From Nostoc linckia FACHB-104 (GTDB lineage Bacteria; Cyanobacteriota; Cyanobacteriia; Cyanobacteriales; Nostocaceae): a stretch of 64,000 nt of DNA. The stretch is taken from contig NZ_JACJQJ010000015.1 in the NCBI RefSeq assembly GCF_014696615.1, positions 62,001 to 126,000 of the forward strand, given 5' to 3'. The notes under the pieces were generated by a model. That model was not told where the DNA came from and made no database searches. It worked only from the letters and a program-made list of their open reading frames with translations. Made by a program: the position numbers and the translations under genes. Shown here one piece after another: positions 21,642 to 31,390 of this stretch (the first letter of the stretch is position 1; each line of letters begins with the position of its first letter).

Positions 21642-22787
21642 TCAATTTGTAGCCTTTTTCTTAGAACTTTTGGGCTCAAATGGCAATGCTTTTTGCTCTG
21701 CCACTGCTGCTTCTTTTTCTTGGGTTGCTACGATTTTTTGCAATTCTTCCGGTAATGGTTCGCGGGAAAGAATAAAGGTTTGCAGAGTTTGGAAAATATT
21801 CCCAATTACCATATACATCAAAACCCCAGCTGGTAGTGGGAAGAACAAAAACATCCCCGAAAAGATCACAGGGGTGATTTTGTTGACCGTATCCTGCTGT
21901 GGGTTACCACCGCTAGAATTTTGCCCGGAAAGAATTTGGCTGACGTAGAGACTGATCCCAAAGAAAATCACCATTGCCACAATATCCCAATGGATTGTGC
22001 CGTCAGGATCGGTTGCGCCGACTCTACCTAAAGCATCAATGAACAGAAATCCTTTATCTGCTGCTAGTCCGGGGATGGTACCTTGAATGGTGACATCTCC
22101 AGGCTCTAAGGCTTCTATATTGCCTTCAGCGTCAATTTTAATTCTGTCTTCGCCTTTGATAACTTTCCATTCAGGAGTTAATTTGTTTTCTGGGTGTTCT
22201 GCTAAAAGCACCTGAAATGGTTTGCCTTCGAGAGTCTGATATTGTATCTTAGTTTTTTCCCCAACCGCTAATTTATTGCCTCCAGGAAGGATAGCCGTAA
22301 TACGGCTGTGTTCCCCATCAGCAATGTAGATGTTTTGGGGGGGAGTAGCAAAGGCTTGGGGTTGAATTCGTTCGATTTGTTCAGAGGGAAAAACTTGCAG
22401 GTTAACGCTGTAGTTGACCCCGGCAAAGGGTGAACCCCGCAAAGTGGCAAACAACGCCAACAATACTGGCATTTGCAACAGCAGAGGTAAACAGCCAGCC
22501 AGAGGGTTACCAAATTCTTTCTGAACGTTAACCATTTCCTCTTGCTGCTTTTGCGGATCGTCTTTATAACGCTCCTTGATTTCTGCCATCCGCTTTTGCA
22601 TCAGAGGCTGAACAATCCGCATCCGCCGCATATTCCGGATGGAACCAGCACTCAGGGGATAGAGCGCAAAGCGGATTATCAATGTTAAAGCAACGATCGC
22701 CAATCCATAGCTAGGCACAATACCATAGAAAAAATCTATGATTGGCAGCATCACGTTGTTCGAGAGAAACCCGATACCAAAATCCAT
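21642..22787 (-). CDS. yidC: Membrane protein insertase YidC/Oxa1
   Basis: 381 residues. It has the Oxa1 core: [23 protein letters not shown], the coiled cytoplasmic loop ([30 protein letters not shown]), and [19 protein letters not shown]. An insert of about 130 residues (roughly 135-265) follows the second helix; it is predicted on the lumenal/periplasmic side and typical of cyanobacteria. Helices [17 protein letters not shown] and [28 protein letters not shown] complete the core, and a basic tail (SSKKKATN) suits ribosome contact. It inserts thylakoid and plasma membrane proteins, alone or with SecYEG. Confidence 0.95.
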   Translation of the reverse strand: MDFGIGFLSNNVMLPIIDFFYGIVPSYGLAIVALTLIIRFALYPLSAGSIRNMRRMRIVQPLMQKRMAEIKERYKDDPQKQQEEMVNVQKEFGNPLAGCLPLLLQMPVLLALFATLRGSPFAGVNYSVNLQVFPSEQIERIQPQAFATPPQNIYIADGEHSRITAILPGGNKLAVGEKTKIQYQTLEGKPFQVLLAEHPENKLTPEWKVIKGEDRIKIDAEGNIEALEPGDVTIQGTIPGLAADKGFLFIDALGRVGATDPDGTIHWDIVAMVIFFGISLYVSQILSGQNSSGGNPQQDTVNKITPVIFSGMFLFFPLPAGVLMYMVIGNIFQTLQTFILSREPLPEELQKIVATQEKEAAVAEQKALPFEPKSSKKKATN

Positions 22788-23055
22788 TATTCTGAATTCA
22801 ACCTGAGGTACTGTAAACTAACTGAATCTAATTTATCTAAATCAAGATCGGTCTGCGACTATCATCCACTACGGATAGCCGCACATGATATTAACAATTG
22901 AATGTTAAAGTCAACGAGCTTTTGTGAGTGCTGAGTAAGGAAGATGATAAAGACTGAACGAGCTGAGTGATTAATTTTATCCTTAATTTCTCCGATTCTA
23001 GGCTTTTTGCGGCGTTGAACTAAGAAATTCAGACTCAGCACTATGAGTTAATTAA

Positions 23056-23445
23056 CTACTTAGCAGCCGCGCTATATTCGGGATTTTTAGCAACAACTCT
23101 TTCGTTAATATATTCATAAACTTCCCGGAAATTAGGAATAGCCCGCATTTCTAGACGGCTACCATTTCTGAGGGTTAGCACCATATCTCCCCACAAGCCA
23201 ATAGCACGGGGAACTTTGACGATTTTGACAATTTCTGCATAAATTACGTCAGTGCGATCGCGTCCCATCCAACCCCCAGTCACAGTTACTCGGCGATCGG
23301 TGATGCGGTAGCGTAGCCACAAAGCTCTGACAATTGCCCCCACTGTCAATGGAATCCCGATGACAGTTAGCCCAAACAGCAGGTTAAGAATTAAATCCCC
23401 AACGTGAGGGCCACCTTCATAATAAATTTCTTCACGAATGCCCAT
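23056..23445 (-). CDS. PH-like domain membrane protein between rnpA and yidC
   Basis: 129 residues. GDLILNLLFGLTVIGIPLTVGAIVRALWLRYRITDRRVTVTGGWMGRDRTDVIYAEIVKIV is the bacterial PH (YdbT/bPH-2-like) pattern: a membrane helix pair then a beta-rich domain. It overlaps the end of rnpA by 14 bases. The order rpmH-rnpA-PH-yidC-KH/R3H is widely conserved in cyanobacteria, which suggests a part in insertion or assembly. Its biochemical role is unknown. Confidence 0.8.
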   Translation of the reverse strand: MGIREEIYYEGGPHVGDLILNLLFGLTVIGIPLTVGAIVRALWLRYRITDRRVTVTGGWMGRDRTDVIYAEIVKIVKVPRAIGLWGDMVLTLRNGSRLEMRAIPNFREVYEYINERVVAKNPEYSAAAK

Positions 23446-23860
23446 TGAGTACCTCGGCTTGTGCTAACAACTGCTCTAATTCTTGCAGAAATTGTTGGCT
23501 TACGCACTCTCGTTCTGCTGCCGTTGGTTTCACAACTACCACTAACCGCCATCCAGGTGACAATTTGGGCAACAACTGATGCAAAGCTACTGTTATTTGC
23601 CGCTTAATCCGATTGCGGACTACTGCACGCTTACTAACTTTTGTGCTAACGGAAATACCAAATTTTGTACTATCCAGATGCTTTGGATCAGCATCAGTTA
23701 GTTGTGTAGTCTCAGGGGCAGTATCCAAAGGAGACTTTTTGGAAGCCGACGGTTTCAAGGCCCTTAATGTGAAATAAGCACCATGTCGCCGAATTCCTTC
23801 TCGGAAAACTGCCTGGAAATCTTTTCGGGATTTTAGCCGATTCGCCTTGGGCAAAGCCAC
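23432..23860 (-). CDS. rnpA: Ribonuclease P protein component
   Basis: 142 residues from GTG 23860. The signature KRAVVRNRIKRQI (RNR motif) and the N-terminal ALPKANRLKSRKDFQAVFREGIR are clear. It binds RNase P RNA and aids tRNA 5' maturation. A Lys/Ser/Pro-rich insert (residues about 35-65) precedes KFGISVSTKVSKRAV. It sits just after rpmH, as in nearly all bacteria. Confidence 0.95.
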   Translation of the reverse strand: MALPKANRLKSRKDFQAVFREGIRRHGAYFTLRALKPSASKKSPLDTAPETTQLTDADPKHLDSTKFGISVSTKVSKRAVVRNRIKRQITVALHQLLPKLSPGWRLVVVVKPTAAERECVSQQFLQELEQLLAQAEVLNGHS

Positions 23861-23885
23861 AGATGCTATTTTCGCCTAATGTGCC

Positions 23886-24020
23886 CTAAACGCTCAAACG
23901 ATGACGGCCTTTTTGTCTTCTAGCGCGGATGACATTTCTGCCATCTGGTGTCCGCATTCTAGCGCGAAACCCAGAAGTCCTTTTCCTCTTACGGTTAGTA
24001 CCGCCTAGCGTTCTCTGCAT
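23886..24020 (-). CDS. rpmH: 50S ribosomal protein L34
   Basis: 44 codons plus TAG, translated by hand: [34 protein letters not shown] and [10 protein letters not shown]. This is the full L34. A strong AAGGAGG lies 6 bases before the ATG at 24020. It heads the rpmH-rnpA block and is 25 bases upstream of the rnpA start. Confidence 0.97.
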   Translation of the reverse strand: MQRTLGGTNRKRKRTSGFRARMRTPDGRNVIRARRQKGRHRLSV

Positions 24021-24168
24021 ACAGTCCTCCTTTTAGGGAATTCTTTTAAAAAGTCACAATCTCTAATTTTATCACTATTACAGGTAAAAGGTAGAGACTC
24101 CGGTAAAATAGTCAAGGGTCAAGGGTCATTAGTTATTTTTTGCAGTCCCCAATGCCCAATGCCCCAAA

Positions 24169-24681
24169 TTAATTGATACTCAACACCCACGATCCTAAGT
24201 AACGCAACATGGGGACATCGCCAGGAGAGAGAACTTGGCAGTTGAAATAGTACACTCCACCAAAGGTTGGGTTTTTCACGTTAGATAATATAACTTCCAC
24301 CTTACTGCCTGCGGGTACTGGCTCTACAGGGAAAATTTCTATTACGCGTCCTTCCTTATCCCACTTCACCTCAGAAAGGGGAACAGCTTTGCCTTTAACC
24401 TTCACCTCAACCTGTTTGGGATCAAAATTTCCTTTGTAATAATCAGGATAAGTAATGGCAAATTGAGCCACGGCTAATTTCATTTTCAGAGATGGAATTC
24501 TTAAGATATAGCGATCCCAGCCATCAGATTGTCCACCAAAGTCTAAACGGTAGGGCAGTTGATTTTCGGATTTAATACCGCTAAATAATGTCAATCCTGG
24601 TAAACCCTGTGCCCAGCTGACAGCTTGGAAACCTGTCAACAAGCAGCCAGTCACCGCTAAAGTAGAAAGTAAACGTCGCAT
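24169..24681 (-). CDS. Secreted DUF2808 protein
   Basis: 170 residues with a clear signal peptide (MRRLLSTLAVTGCLLTGFQAVSWA, cleavage after WA). Family features include YRLDFGGQSDGWDRYILRIPSLKMKLAVAQFAITYPDYY, IFPVEPVPAGSKVEVILSNVKNPTFGGVYYF. DUF2808 is cyanobacteria-enriched and unassigned. The beta-rich, secreted nature suggests a periplasmic or envelope role. It is divergent from pntAA. Confidence 0.8.
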   Translation of the reverse strand: MRRLLSTLAVTGCLLTGFQAVSWAQGLPGLTLFSGIKSENQLPYRLDFGGQSDGWDRYILRIPSLKMKLAVAQFAITYPDYYKGNFDPKQVEVKVKGKAVPLSEVKWDKEGRVIEIFPVEPVPAGSKVEVILSNVKNPTFGGVYYFNCQVLSPGDVPMLRYLGSWVLSIN

Positions 24682-25532
24682 AATTAAGGCTCCTCACTAT
24701 CAACTAGTAAGCTTAGTTATCTAAATAACTAAAAATTTAGTATTCGTAACTAAACTTTACTACTGAATTTCTAAAAATAGACGTTAAAAGACAATAAAAA
24801 GTGTCACAAGGTTTTGGGGTATGGGGTATTGGGGATTGGGTAAGCTAATACACGTCTAAATTGCATAACTACTAATAAGGGCTGTTGACCGTTAACCGTT
24901 GACAGTCAACAGCCCTCACAATGGATTGTGCCACTTAAAAGCCGAATAGCTTAATTGGTAATTGGTAATTAGTTATTTCTCCCAAGTCCCGAGATCCCAA
25001 TCCCCAGTCCCCAATCCCTCATCGGGGATCGGAATTATATTGCTGAATATGTATAAATGTATCTGAATTGTAAGACCTTTGTTATAAAAATTGAGAGATA
25101 CAAACAGCGATCGCCTGTTAAGTTGGGCTAGATTGATAAAAACACGCGTGAATCCAAGTACTTGCCATCAAAATTTACTTTTGGCAAAATCAAGTTTTTT
25201 CTAAGTGGATGCATATTGCAATATGTCATAGAGGAATACAAAATTTTTCAATCCCTAAAATAAGCTGAAGAGACAGATGCACAATTTGGGAATCAACATA
25301 GGATGTGCAGTATGTAAGCCTATCTTAATTATCTAAAATTGTTGGCATCTGTTGAGTAGCAAGCTGAGTCTTGGCCGAGGAAGTGATGAGTAAAATAACA
25401 AAAGGTCAAGATGCAATCCATAAAGCAATGTAACGGCTGAAATGACCAGTCTAAGAGGCATGAGAGCGGGGAATCATTCAGCAAAAAATTACAAAATTTG
25501 CAGATATTAGGTATTTATCTCCAGGAGATTTC
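24682..25532. other. Divergent intergenic region upstream of pntAA
   Basis: 850 bases without a credible gene. GGGCTGTTGAC (24879-24889) pairs with GTCAACAGCCC (24905-24915) to give an 11-bp hairpin, part of the TTGACNG repeat family. Several AATTGGTA/CCCCAATCC repeats lie near 24955-25020. The pntAA ribosome-binding site AGGAG is near 25522. Confidence 0.45.
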
Positions 25533-26696
25533 ATGAGAATAGCAGTAGCTAAAGAGATAGAAGTTGGTGAGCGTCGTGTAGCTTTAATTCCGGATGTTGT
25601 TGCCAAATTGGTAAAACAAGGTTTAGAAGTTTGGGTGGAAACAGGCGCGGGAGAGCGCTCATTTTTTAGCGATTCTGCATATGAAGCAGCAGGAGCTAAA
25701 ATTATTGGCGATCCCGCTACTTTATGGGGCGAAACAGATATTTTATTGAAAGTTAGTCCACCACAAGAAAGAGAAGACGGACGTTCAGAAATTGATTTTC
25801 TCAAAGCAGGATCTGTCTTAATTAGCTTCTTAAATCCTTTAGGAAATCCAGCGGTGGTAGAGAAACTGGCCAATCGCCAAGTTACAGCTTTAAGTATGGA
25901 ATTGATCCCCCGTACTACCAGGGCGCAAAGCATGGATGCATTGTCCTCGCAAGCATCTCTAGCTGGGTACAAATCTGTATTAATAGCTGCTGCTGCATTA
26001 CCGAAATACTTCCCCATGCTCACCACAGCCGCAGGCACGATCGCCCCAGCGAAAATATTTATCATGGGGGCAGGTGTCGCCGGGTTGCAAGCGATCGCCA
26101 CCGCTAGACGCTTGGGAGCAGTGGTAGAAGCCTTTGATATCCGTCCTGCCGTTAAGGAAGAAGTGCAAAGCTTAGGGGCAAAATTCGTCGAAGTTAAGCT
26201 CGAAGAAGAAACCGTAGCGGCTGGTGGCTACGCCAAAGAAATTTCCGAAGCTAGCAAACAACGCACTCAAGAAGTTGTTACCGAACACGTCAAAAATGCC
26301 GATGTGGTAATTACTACAGCCCAAGTACCAGGGAAGAAAGCCCCACTGTTAGTCACCGAAGAAATGGTGAGACAGATGAAGCCAGGTTCAGTGATTGTAG
26401 ACTTAGCCGCCGAACAAGGTGGTAACTGTTCCTGCACCGATCCCGGCAAAGATATTGTGTGGAACGGGATCACCATCATCGGGCCGATCAATTTACCATC
26501 ATCCATGCCCGTTCACGCCAGCCAACTGTATGCCAAAAACCTGACATCGTTGATGCAATTGCTGATTAGTAAAGAAAAAGCTTTGCAAGTAGACTTTGCC
26601 GATGACATCGTTGACGCAGCTTGCGTTACCCATGCAGGCGAGATTCGCAATCAACGAGTAAGTGAAGAATTAGCAGCGTTGAAAGTTAGAGGCTAG
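25533..26696 (+). CDS. pntAA: NAD(P) transhydrogenase alpha subunit, part 1 (NAD-binding)
   Basis: 387 residues. It begins MRIAVAKEIEVGERRVALIPD, the alanine dehydrogenase/PntA N-terminal domain, and holds the NAD-binding GAGVAGLQAIATARRLGAVVEAFDIRP. Family motifs ALSMELIPRTTRAQSMDALSSQA and VDLAAEQGGNC are present. As in many bacteria, the alpha chain is split, with the membrane part in the next gene. Proton-translocating transhydrogenase links the proton gradient to NADH/NADP+ exchange. The start has AGGAG 6 bases upstream. Confidence 0.95.
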   Translation: MRIAVAKEIEVGERRVALIPDVVAKLVKQGLEVWVETGAGERSFFSDSAYEAAGAKIIGDPATLWGETDILLKVSPPQEREDGRSEIDFLKAGSVLISFLNPLGNPAVVEKLANRQVTALSMELIPRTTRAQSMDALSSQASLAGYKSVLIAAAALPKYFPMLTTAAGTIAPAKIFIMGAGVAGLQAIATARRLGAVVEAFDIRPAVKEEVQSLGAKFVEVKLEEETVAAGGYAKEISEASKQRTQEVVTEHVKNADVVITTAQVPGKKAPLLVTEEMVRQMKPGSVIVDLAAEQGGNCSCTDPGKDIVWNGITIIGPINLPSSMPVHASQLYAKNLTSLMQLLISKEKALQVDFADDIVDAACVTHAGEIRNQRVSEELAALKVRG

Positions 26697-26822
26697 GGAC
26701 TGGGGACTGGGAATTTTAGATTTTAGATTTTGGATTTTGGATTTAAACCTAATCCAAAATCGTAAATCCAAAATCCAAAATTGAATTGCCCCATGCCCAT
26801 TTACACAAGGAGTTTTTATTTC

Positions 26823-27116
26823 ATGTCAGAGGCATTACTTGCTGCTTTGTTTGTATTTGTTTTGGCATCTTTTATCGGCTTTGAAGTCATCAACAAAGTG
26901 CCACCTACTTTACACACTCCCTTGATGTCGGGATCAAACGCGATTTCTGGAATTGCAGTACTGGGGGCAATTGTGGCTTCTGGTGCGAGAGAAACAAGTG
27001 TATCAGTGATTCTCGGTTTAATTGCCGTAGTACTAGCGACAGTCAACGTTGTGGGTGGCTTCCTAGTGACAGACAGAATGTTGCAAATGTTTAAGAAAAA
27101 GGAGATTAAGGCGTGA
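26823..27116 (+). CDS. pntAB: NAD(P) transhydrogenase alpha subunit, part 2 (membrane)
   Basis: 97 residues from ATG 26823 with AAGGAG upstream; an earlier ATG at 26781 is in repeat-derived sequence. It has three to four membrane helices and the conserved GFEVINKVPPTLHTPLMSGSNAISGI. It follows pntAA after 126 bases of AATCCAAAAT repeats and overlaps the pntB start by 4 bases. Confidence 0.93.
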   Translation: MSEALLAALFVFVLASFIGFEVINKVPPTLHTPLMSGSNAISGIAVLGAIVASGARETSVSVILGLIAVVLATVNVVGGFLVTDRMLQMFKKKEIKA

Positions 27117-28516
27117 GCGATTTTCTACCAACTGGGATTCAGTTAACGTATTTAGTCGCTGCATCCTTATTTATTCTCGGTTTAAAAAAGCTAGGTTCAC
27201 CTGCAACAGCTAGGAACGGTAATGTTGTCGCCGCCGTAGGGATGTTGTTGGCGATTGTCGCCACAATGTTGGATCAACACGTGTTGAACTACGAGATGAT
27301 TTTGTTAGGCTTGGCGATTGGATCGGGTTTAGGTGCGATCGCAGCTTACAAAGTGCAAATGACGGAAATGCCCCAAATGGTGGGTTTACTCAACGGTTTG
27401 GGTGGTGCGGCTTCTGCATTAGTCGCCGTTGCCGAATTCTGGCGGTTATTGGATTCTGGCTCATCCATACCCCTGGATGTGAACATTTCCATGCTGTTGG
27501 ATGTGTTAATCGGTGGTGTTACCTTTACAGGTAGTTTTCTCGCCTTTGCCAAATTGCAAGGTTTAATTAGTGGTTCTCCGATTACATTTCCTTTCCAGCA
27601 ACCATTTAACCTTTTACTGCTGGGTGCTTATATAGTCGGTAGTGCCTACTTAATCGTTACACCAGATAGCCTACCTATATTCTTAGCAGTAGTTGCGGTT
27701 TCTCTAGTACTGGGTGTTATGTTCGTCATCCCGATTGGTGGTGGCGATATGCCGGTGGTAATTTCGCTGTTGAACTCCTTATCCGGTGTAGCAGCATCCG
27801 CCGCAGGTTTCGTCGTGATGAACAATATGTTAATCATCGCTGGGGCGTTGGTGGGAGCATCAGGGCTAATCCTCACCGAGATTATGTGTAAAGCTATGAA
27901 CCGTTCCCTGTTCAGCGTGCTGTTCAGCGCTTTTGGTACAGGTGGTGCGGCTGGTGGTGCGGCGGCTGGTGGTGCAATTGATCAAACTGTTCGCAGCATT
28001 GATCCTGAAGAAGGGGCAATGATGTTGGGTTATGCCCGTTCTGTGGTAATTGTGCCTGGTTATGGGATGGCGGTTGCTCAAGCACAACATAGCGTCCGCG
28101 AGTTGGCAGATCAACTAGAACGCATGGGTGTTGATGTTAAGTATGCCATTCACCCTGTAGCTGGGAGAATGCCAGGACACATGAACGTGTTGCTGGCTGA
28201 GGCGAATGTGGCTTACACCCAGTTGTATGACATGGATGATATTAATCCCCAATTTGAACAAGCAGATGTAGCTTTAGTAATTGGGGCTAATGATGTAGTC
28301 AATCCGGCGGCGCGTACTGATGTTAATAGCCCAATTTATGGAATGCCAATTTTGGAAGTAGATCGAGCGAAGCAGACAATTGTGATTAAGCGCGGGATGA
28401 GTACAGGTTTTGCTGGTGTAGATAATGAGTTGTTCTACAAAGATAAAACCACGATGCTTTTTGGTAGCGCGAAGGATATGGTGTCGAAGTTGGTTTCGGA
28501 AGTGAAGCAGCTTTAA
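27113..28516 (+). CDS. pntB: NAD(P) transhydrogenase beta subunit
   Basis: 467 residues from a GTG at 27113 overlapping the pntAB TGA, consistent with translational coupling. The N-terminal half has about nine membrane helices. The C-terminal NADP-binding domain includes VIVPGYGMAVAQAQHSVRELADQL, GRMPGHMNVLLAEA, DMDDINPQFEQADVALVIGANDVVNPAA and KRGMSTGFAGVDNELF. Full length. It completes the three-gene transhydrogenase operon. Confidence 0.95.
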   Translation: MSDFLPTGIQLTYLVAASLFILGLKKLGSPATARNGNVVAAVGMLLAIVATMLDQHVLNYEMILLGLAIGSGLGAIAAYKVQMTEMPQMVGLLNGLGGAASALVAVAEFWRLLDSGSSIPLDVNISMLLDVLIGGVTFTGSFLAFAKLQGLISGSPITFPFQQPFNLLLLGAYIVGSAYLIVTPDSLPIFLAVVAVSLVLGVMFVIPIGGGDMPVVISLLNSLSGVAASAAGFVVMNNMLIIAGALVGASGLILTEIMCKAMNRSLFSVLFSAFGTGGAAGGAAAGGAIDQTVRSIDPEEGAMMLGYARSVVIVPGYGMAVAQAQHSVRELADQLERMGVDVKYAIHPVAGRMPGHMNVLLAEANVAYTQLYDMDDINPQFEQADVALVIGANDVVNPAARTDVNSPIYGMPILEVDRAKQTIVIKRGMSTGFAGVDNELFYKDKTTMLFGSAKDMVSKLVSEVKQL

Positions 28517-28560
28517 CGAACCGCAAAGGGCGCGAAGTAAATCAATAATTAGAGAGTTGA

Positions 28561-28599
28561 CTTGCCTTGAGGGTGTAATCTTTTTGAGGCAAGTTTTTT
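28561..28599 (+). terminator. Intrinsic terminator after pntB
   Basis: CTTGCCT (28561-28567) pairs with AGGCAAG (28587-28593), followed by TTTTTT. It lies 45 bases past the pntB stop and is adjacent to the convergent alkB-like gene. Confidence 0.7.
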
Positions 28600-28607
28600 G
28601 TGTTAAC

Positions 28608-29240
28608 CTACTTAATTTCTCTAAAAGTAAGATTTATTCTTGATTTTGTAAATTTATTTGCTTTGGGTATTTGATGTTGCCAAAAGTGCTGTGTACTTCC
28701 CTTCATCATCAGTAAACTTCCATTAGTAAGGAAAATTTCGTATTTTAACTCTTTTTGTATTTTATGTCTAAACATAAAACGACGAGTAGCACCGAAACTT
28801 ACAGAAGCAATTACAGGGTTTTCTCCAAGCTCTGGTTCATCGTCGCTATGCCAAGATACGCTGTCTTTCCCATCACGATATAGATTGAGTAATACACTAT
28901 TGAATTTAATTTTAGATAAAGATTCAATTTTAGATTTAATATTGATTAATACAGGTGTCCATACAAAAGGTTGCATTGTGATTTTAGAGTAACAATAAGA
29001 TTTACCCTGATCTCCATACCAAGCTGTAAGTCTAGGTAACTTAACTTGTTTACCAAAGAGTATTGTAGATTCTTGATTCCAAGAAGTAGTTTCATACAAT
29101 TCAAGGAATAATTGGTTGCTCTCGTTTTCATCAAATAAATTTTTGTAATAGAGTACTTCAGCATTTTGCATGGATAACTTTTCACCTTGATGCCTACTCT
29201 TATCACTTCCATCTCCCCAGATTGATAGTTGATTAAACAT
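28608..29240 (-). CDS. AlkB-like 2-oxoglutarate/Fe(II) dioxygenase
   Basis: 210 residues. Family motifs: SVLLNLYRDGKDSVSWHSDDEPELGENPVIASVSFGATRRFMFRHK, where the HxD iron ligands lie in WHSDDE, then GSLLMMKGSTQHFWQHQIPK with the distal His, and SRINLTFR with the Arg pair that binds 2-oxoglutarate. Members oxidatively demethylate DNA or RNA alkyl lesions. The coding sequence is AT-rich compared with neighbours. It converges on pntB and diverges from the methyltransferase-like gene. Confidence 0.85.
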   Translation of the reverse strand: MFNQLSIWGDGSDKSRHQGEKLSMQNAEVLYYKNLFDENESNQLFLELYETTSWNQESTILFGKQVKLPRLTAWYGDQGKSYCYSKITMQPFVWTPVLINIKSKIESLSKIKFNSVLLNLYRDGKDSVSWHSDDEPELGENPVIASVSFGATRRFMFRHKIQKELKYEIFLTNGSLLMMKGSTQHFWQHQIPKANKFTKSRINLTFREIK

Positions 29241-29547
29241 AAAATCATTTCAATTAATATCTATAATTTGTTTATCAGTGTATGGTCAATGCTCTCATAA
29301 GTCATAACATTAAATAGTAATTTTAAATGAGTAATGGACAAGACACATTTTTATGAAAGTTAGAAATATCAAAAATATAACAGCATTGCCTGCTATTAAA
29401 ATTGTAGTACTTAAATACTAATATTCTGAAATTAAATTAGAATTGCTATAAAAATTAAAATAATATTAAAAATATTACTGAGTATTAAATTTTTCAAAAA
29501 ACTATTTTATATTAGTTGTGATCACTTAATAACGCTTGCGTATTCTT

Positions 29548-30387
29548 ATGAATTGTTTTCAAATTATTAAGTCTGTCCTAGATGAAGCGTACAGTCAAAT
29601 ACCTGGAGATGAAGTAAATAAAGATAATGATATTAAAGAAGCAATAAAATACTTGCGAAAAGAATATACGAGTTTGTTAACTGTAAACAATATTACTTAT
29701 AGTGACCCTATCACTAGATTTGCTTATATTTATACCTATGTAACATCTCATGCTAACTTAGTCTGTAGTCTTATCGAACAAGATGATAATTTAGGCAACC
29801 TATTTAACAATTTAAAAGTCAATGTAGCTTGTATCGGAGGAGGCCCAGGAAGTGACTTTTTAGGAATATTGAAGTATCTTATGATTCATCAAAAGGCACC
29901 TACAGTTAATTTCCAACTTTGTGATAAAGAGAAAGCATGGGCAGATTCTTGGTCTGATGTACATAATAAAATTGATCCTATTTTTCGCATATCAACTTTT
30001 TATTTACCATTAGATGTAACTCAGCCAGATGATTGGCAAGTACATACTAAATATTTTCAATCAGACATTTTTACAATGATTTATTTCATGTCAGAAGTAT
30101 ACACATTACAATCTATTGCAAATCAATATTTTACTAAATTATTTAGTCAAGCTAAATCTGGAGCCTTATTCTTATTTGTTGATAATAACAACCCCAATTT
30201 TTACGATTGGTTTGATAAACTGGCTAAAGAAAATAGTATTAATATTATCAGCAATAAAACTGGTAAAATGTTTTTACCTTCTCATGAAGATAAAAATGAC
30301 TTAGAAATATATTTTGAAAAGTTTCAAAATATTGGTAATCCAAAAATAACTGCTGATGTTGCGTATCGTGTTGGACGTAAAGAGTAG
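29548..30387 (+). CDS. Uncharacterised SAM-dependent methyltransferase-like protein
   Basis: About 279 residues from ATG 29548 (a TTG at 29536 is possible). VACIGGGPGSDFLGILKYL resembles the glycine-rich motif I of Rossmann methyltransferases; QLCDKEKAWADSW would be the acidic strand 2 region, and IFTMIYFMSEVYTLQ and ALFLFVDNNNPNFYDWF later strands. I cannot name the family or substrate. The sequence is strongly AT-rich (Lys, Asn and Ile heavy), unlike most of the window, which suggests horizontal transfer. It diverges from the AlkB-like gene. Confidence 0.6.
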   Translation: MNCFQIIKSVLDEAYSQIPGDEVNKDNDIKEAIKYLRKEYTSLLTVNNITYSDPITRFAYIYTYVTSHANLVCSLIEQDDNLGNLFNNLKVNVACIGGGPGSDFLGILKYLMIHQKAPTVNFQLCDKEKAWADSWSDVHNKIDPIFRISTFYLPLDVTQPDDWQVHTKYFQSDIFTMIYFMSEVYTLQSIANQYFTKLFSQAKSGALFLFVDNNNPNFYDWFDKLAKENSINIISNKTGKMFLPSHEDKNDLEIYFEKFQNIGNPKITADVAYRVGRKE

Positions 30388-30483
30388 TAAACTAAGTTGA
30401 CAATTAATTAACCTCAGTCATTTATCTGCATCTATCTGATTCGTTAAAAAAGCGATCGCCTTTCACGCGCCAAAATGCGATCG

Positions 30484-30537
30484 CTCTCTTCTTCCTTTGC
30501 ACCTCTGCGTCTCTGCATGAGACAAAAAAGCGATCGC
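30484..30537. repeat. 54-bp direct repeat, left copy flanking the toxin-antitoxin pair
   Basis: Begins CTCTCTTCTTCCTTTGCACC and ends GACAAAAAAGCGATCGC. It matches 31391-31444 at 49 of 54 positions in the same orientation. The toxin-antitoxin genes lie exactly between the copies. Confidence 0.75.
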
Positions 30538-30549
30538 TCATTTAATCTG

Positions 30550-30999
30550 CTAAATTTCTTGCCATTCTCTAGCATCAATAAACATAGATAAATGTTTTTT
30601 ATTACTTGTAGTGATAATCACGTCATGTCCATAATTAGCTACTAAAAGCGATTGAGATGCCAAAATAACATCACCATCTAAAGCTTTGTTATCTGCTGTA
30701 GATTTACCTTGATTTCTTGCTTTAGCCCATAACTCTGCTGCTTTTAACATGACTTCCGTTGTAATCGGAAGATATATAATTTGTGACTTTAGTTGATCAA
30801 GTTTTCTAATTCCAGATAATTTATTTGCTCTCAACAATTCTCGTCTAATTTCATAATCTATAATTTCCGGTAAAATTACTTCATATCCTCTTTCAAAGAG
30901 ATTATAAAACCATTCTTGGCATTGTAAAGCTAGAGGCGTGGCTTGAGGATTAGTAATTAATCCTACAGGTGCAGAATCTAAAATAATAACCTGAGCCAT
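30550..30999 (-). CDS. PIN-domain (VapC-like) toxin
   Basis: 149 residues. It opens AQVIILDSAPVGLIT, with the first PIN acidic residue, and has ILPEIIDYEIRRELLR (second acidic cluster) and DGDVILASQS with the third. PIN toxins are Mg-dependent ribonucleases. The 106-residue companion lies 6 bases upstream on the same strand, giving a typical antitoxin-toxin operon. Confidence 0.75.
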   Translation of the reverse strand: MAQVIILDSAPVGLITNPQATPLALQCQEWFYNLFERGYEVILPEIIDYEIRRELLRANKLSGIRKLDQLKSQIIYLPITTEVMLKAAELWAKARNQGKSTADNKALDGDVILASQSLLVANYGHDVIITTSNKKHLSMFIDAREWQEI

Positions 31000-31005
31000 C
31001 TTCTT

Positions 31006-31329
31006 TTAAATAGAAATACCTTTCATAGATTCAATAATCTTTAATGTGTCTTGTTGTTCTTGGTGTTCATCTAAACTCTTCCATGAATCAAATAGAATTT
31101 TAATATTGGCTACCCTGTCTTGCTTTTTAGTATCATTGCTATGATTCAGTTCATTCATGGCTTTTTCCCAATCATTTAAAGCAACCTGTTTCATAACTAC
31201 ACTTTGCCGAAATAAACGGACAAATTGTAGTAATTCTGGTATATATTGTTCTGGTGTTTGTTCAATTTCTAATAACAAATCATTACGGGGGTTGGTTGAT
31301 GATGTGGGTATTGGTTGATTGTTGCTCAT
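31006..31329 (-). CDS. Putative antitoxin of the PIN toxin pair
   Basis: 107 residues from ATG 31329; the frame upstream of that runs into repeat. No AbrB, RHH or Phd-type domain is obvious. It is helical and polar (EQTPEQYIPELLQFVRLFRQ..., IESMKGISI) and ends in a residue run that could wrap the toxin. It ends 6 bases before the toxin start, so antitoxin function is inferred from position only. Confidence 0.55.
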   Translation of the reverse strand: MSNNQPIPTSSTNPRNDLLLEIEQTPEQYIPELLQFVRLFRQSVVMKQVALNDWEKAMNELNHSNDTKKQDRVANIKILFDSWKSLDEHQEQQDTLKIIESMKGISI

Positions 31330-31390
31330 AAATCTATCGCTGATATTAATAAAATTATACTGCTGACAGTATAGGTTAGTGCGGTTATTG

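Noticed and set aside
25478-26101. 207-codon minus-strand ORF
   Set aside because: Lies wholly inside pntAA on the opposite strand; no family features.
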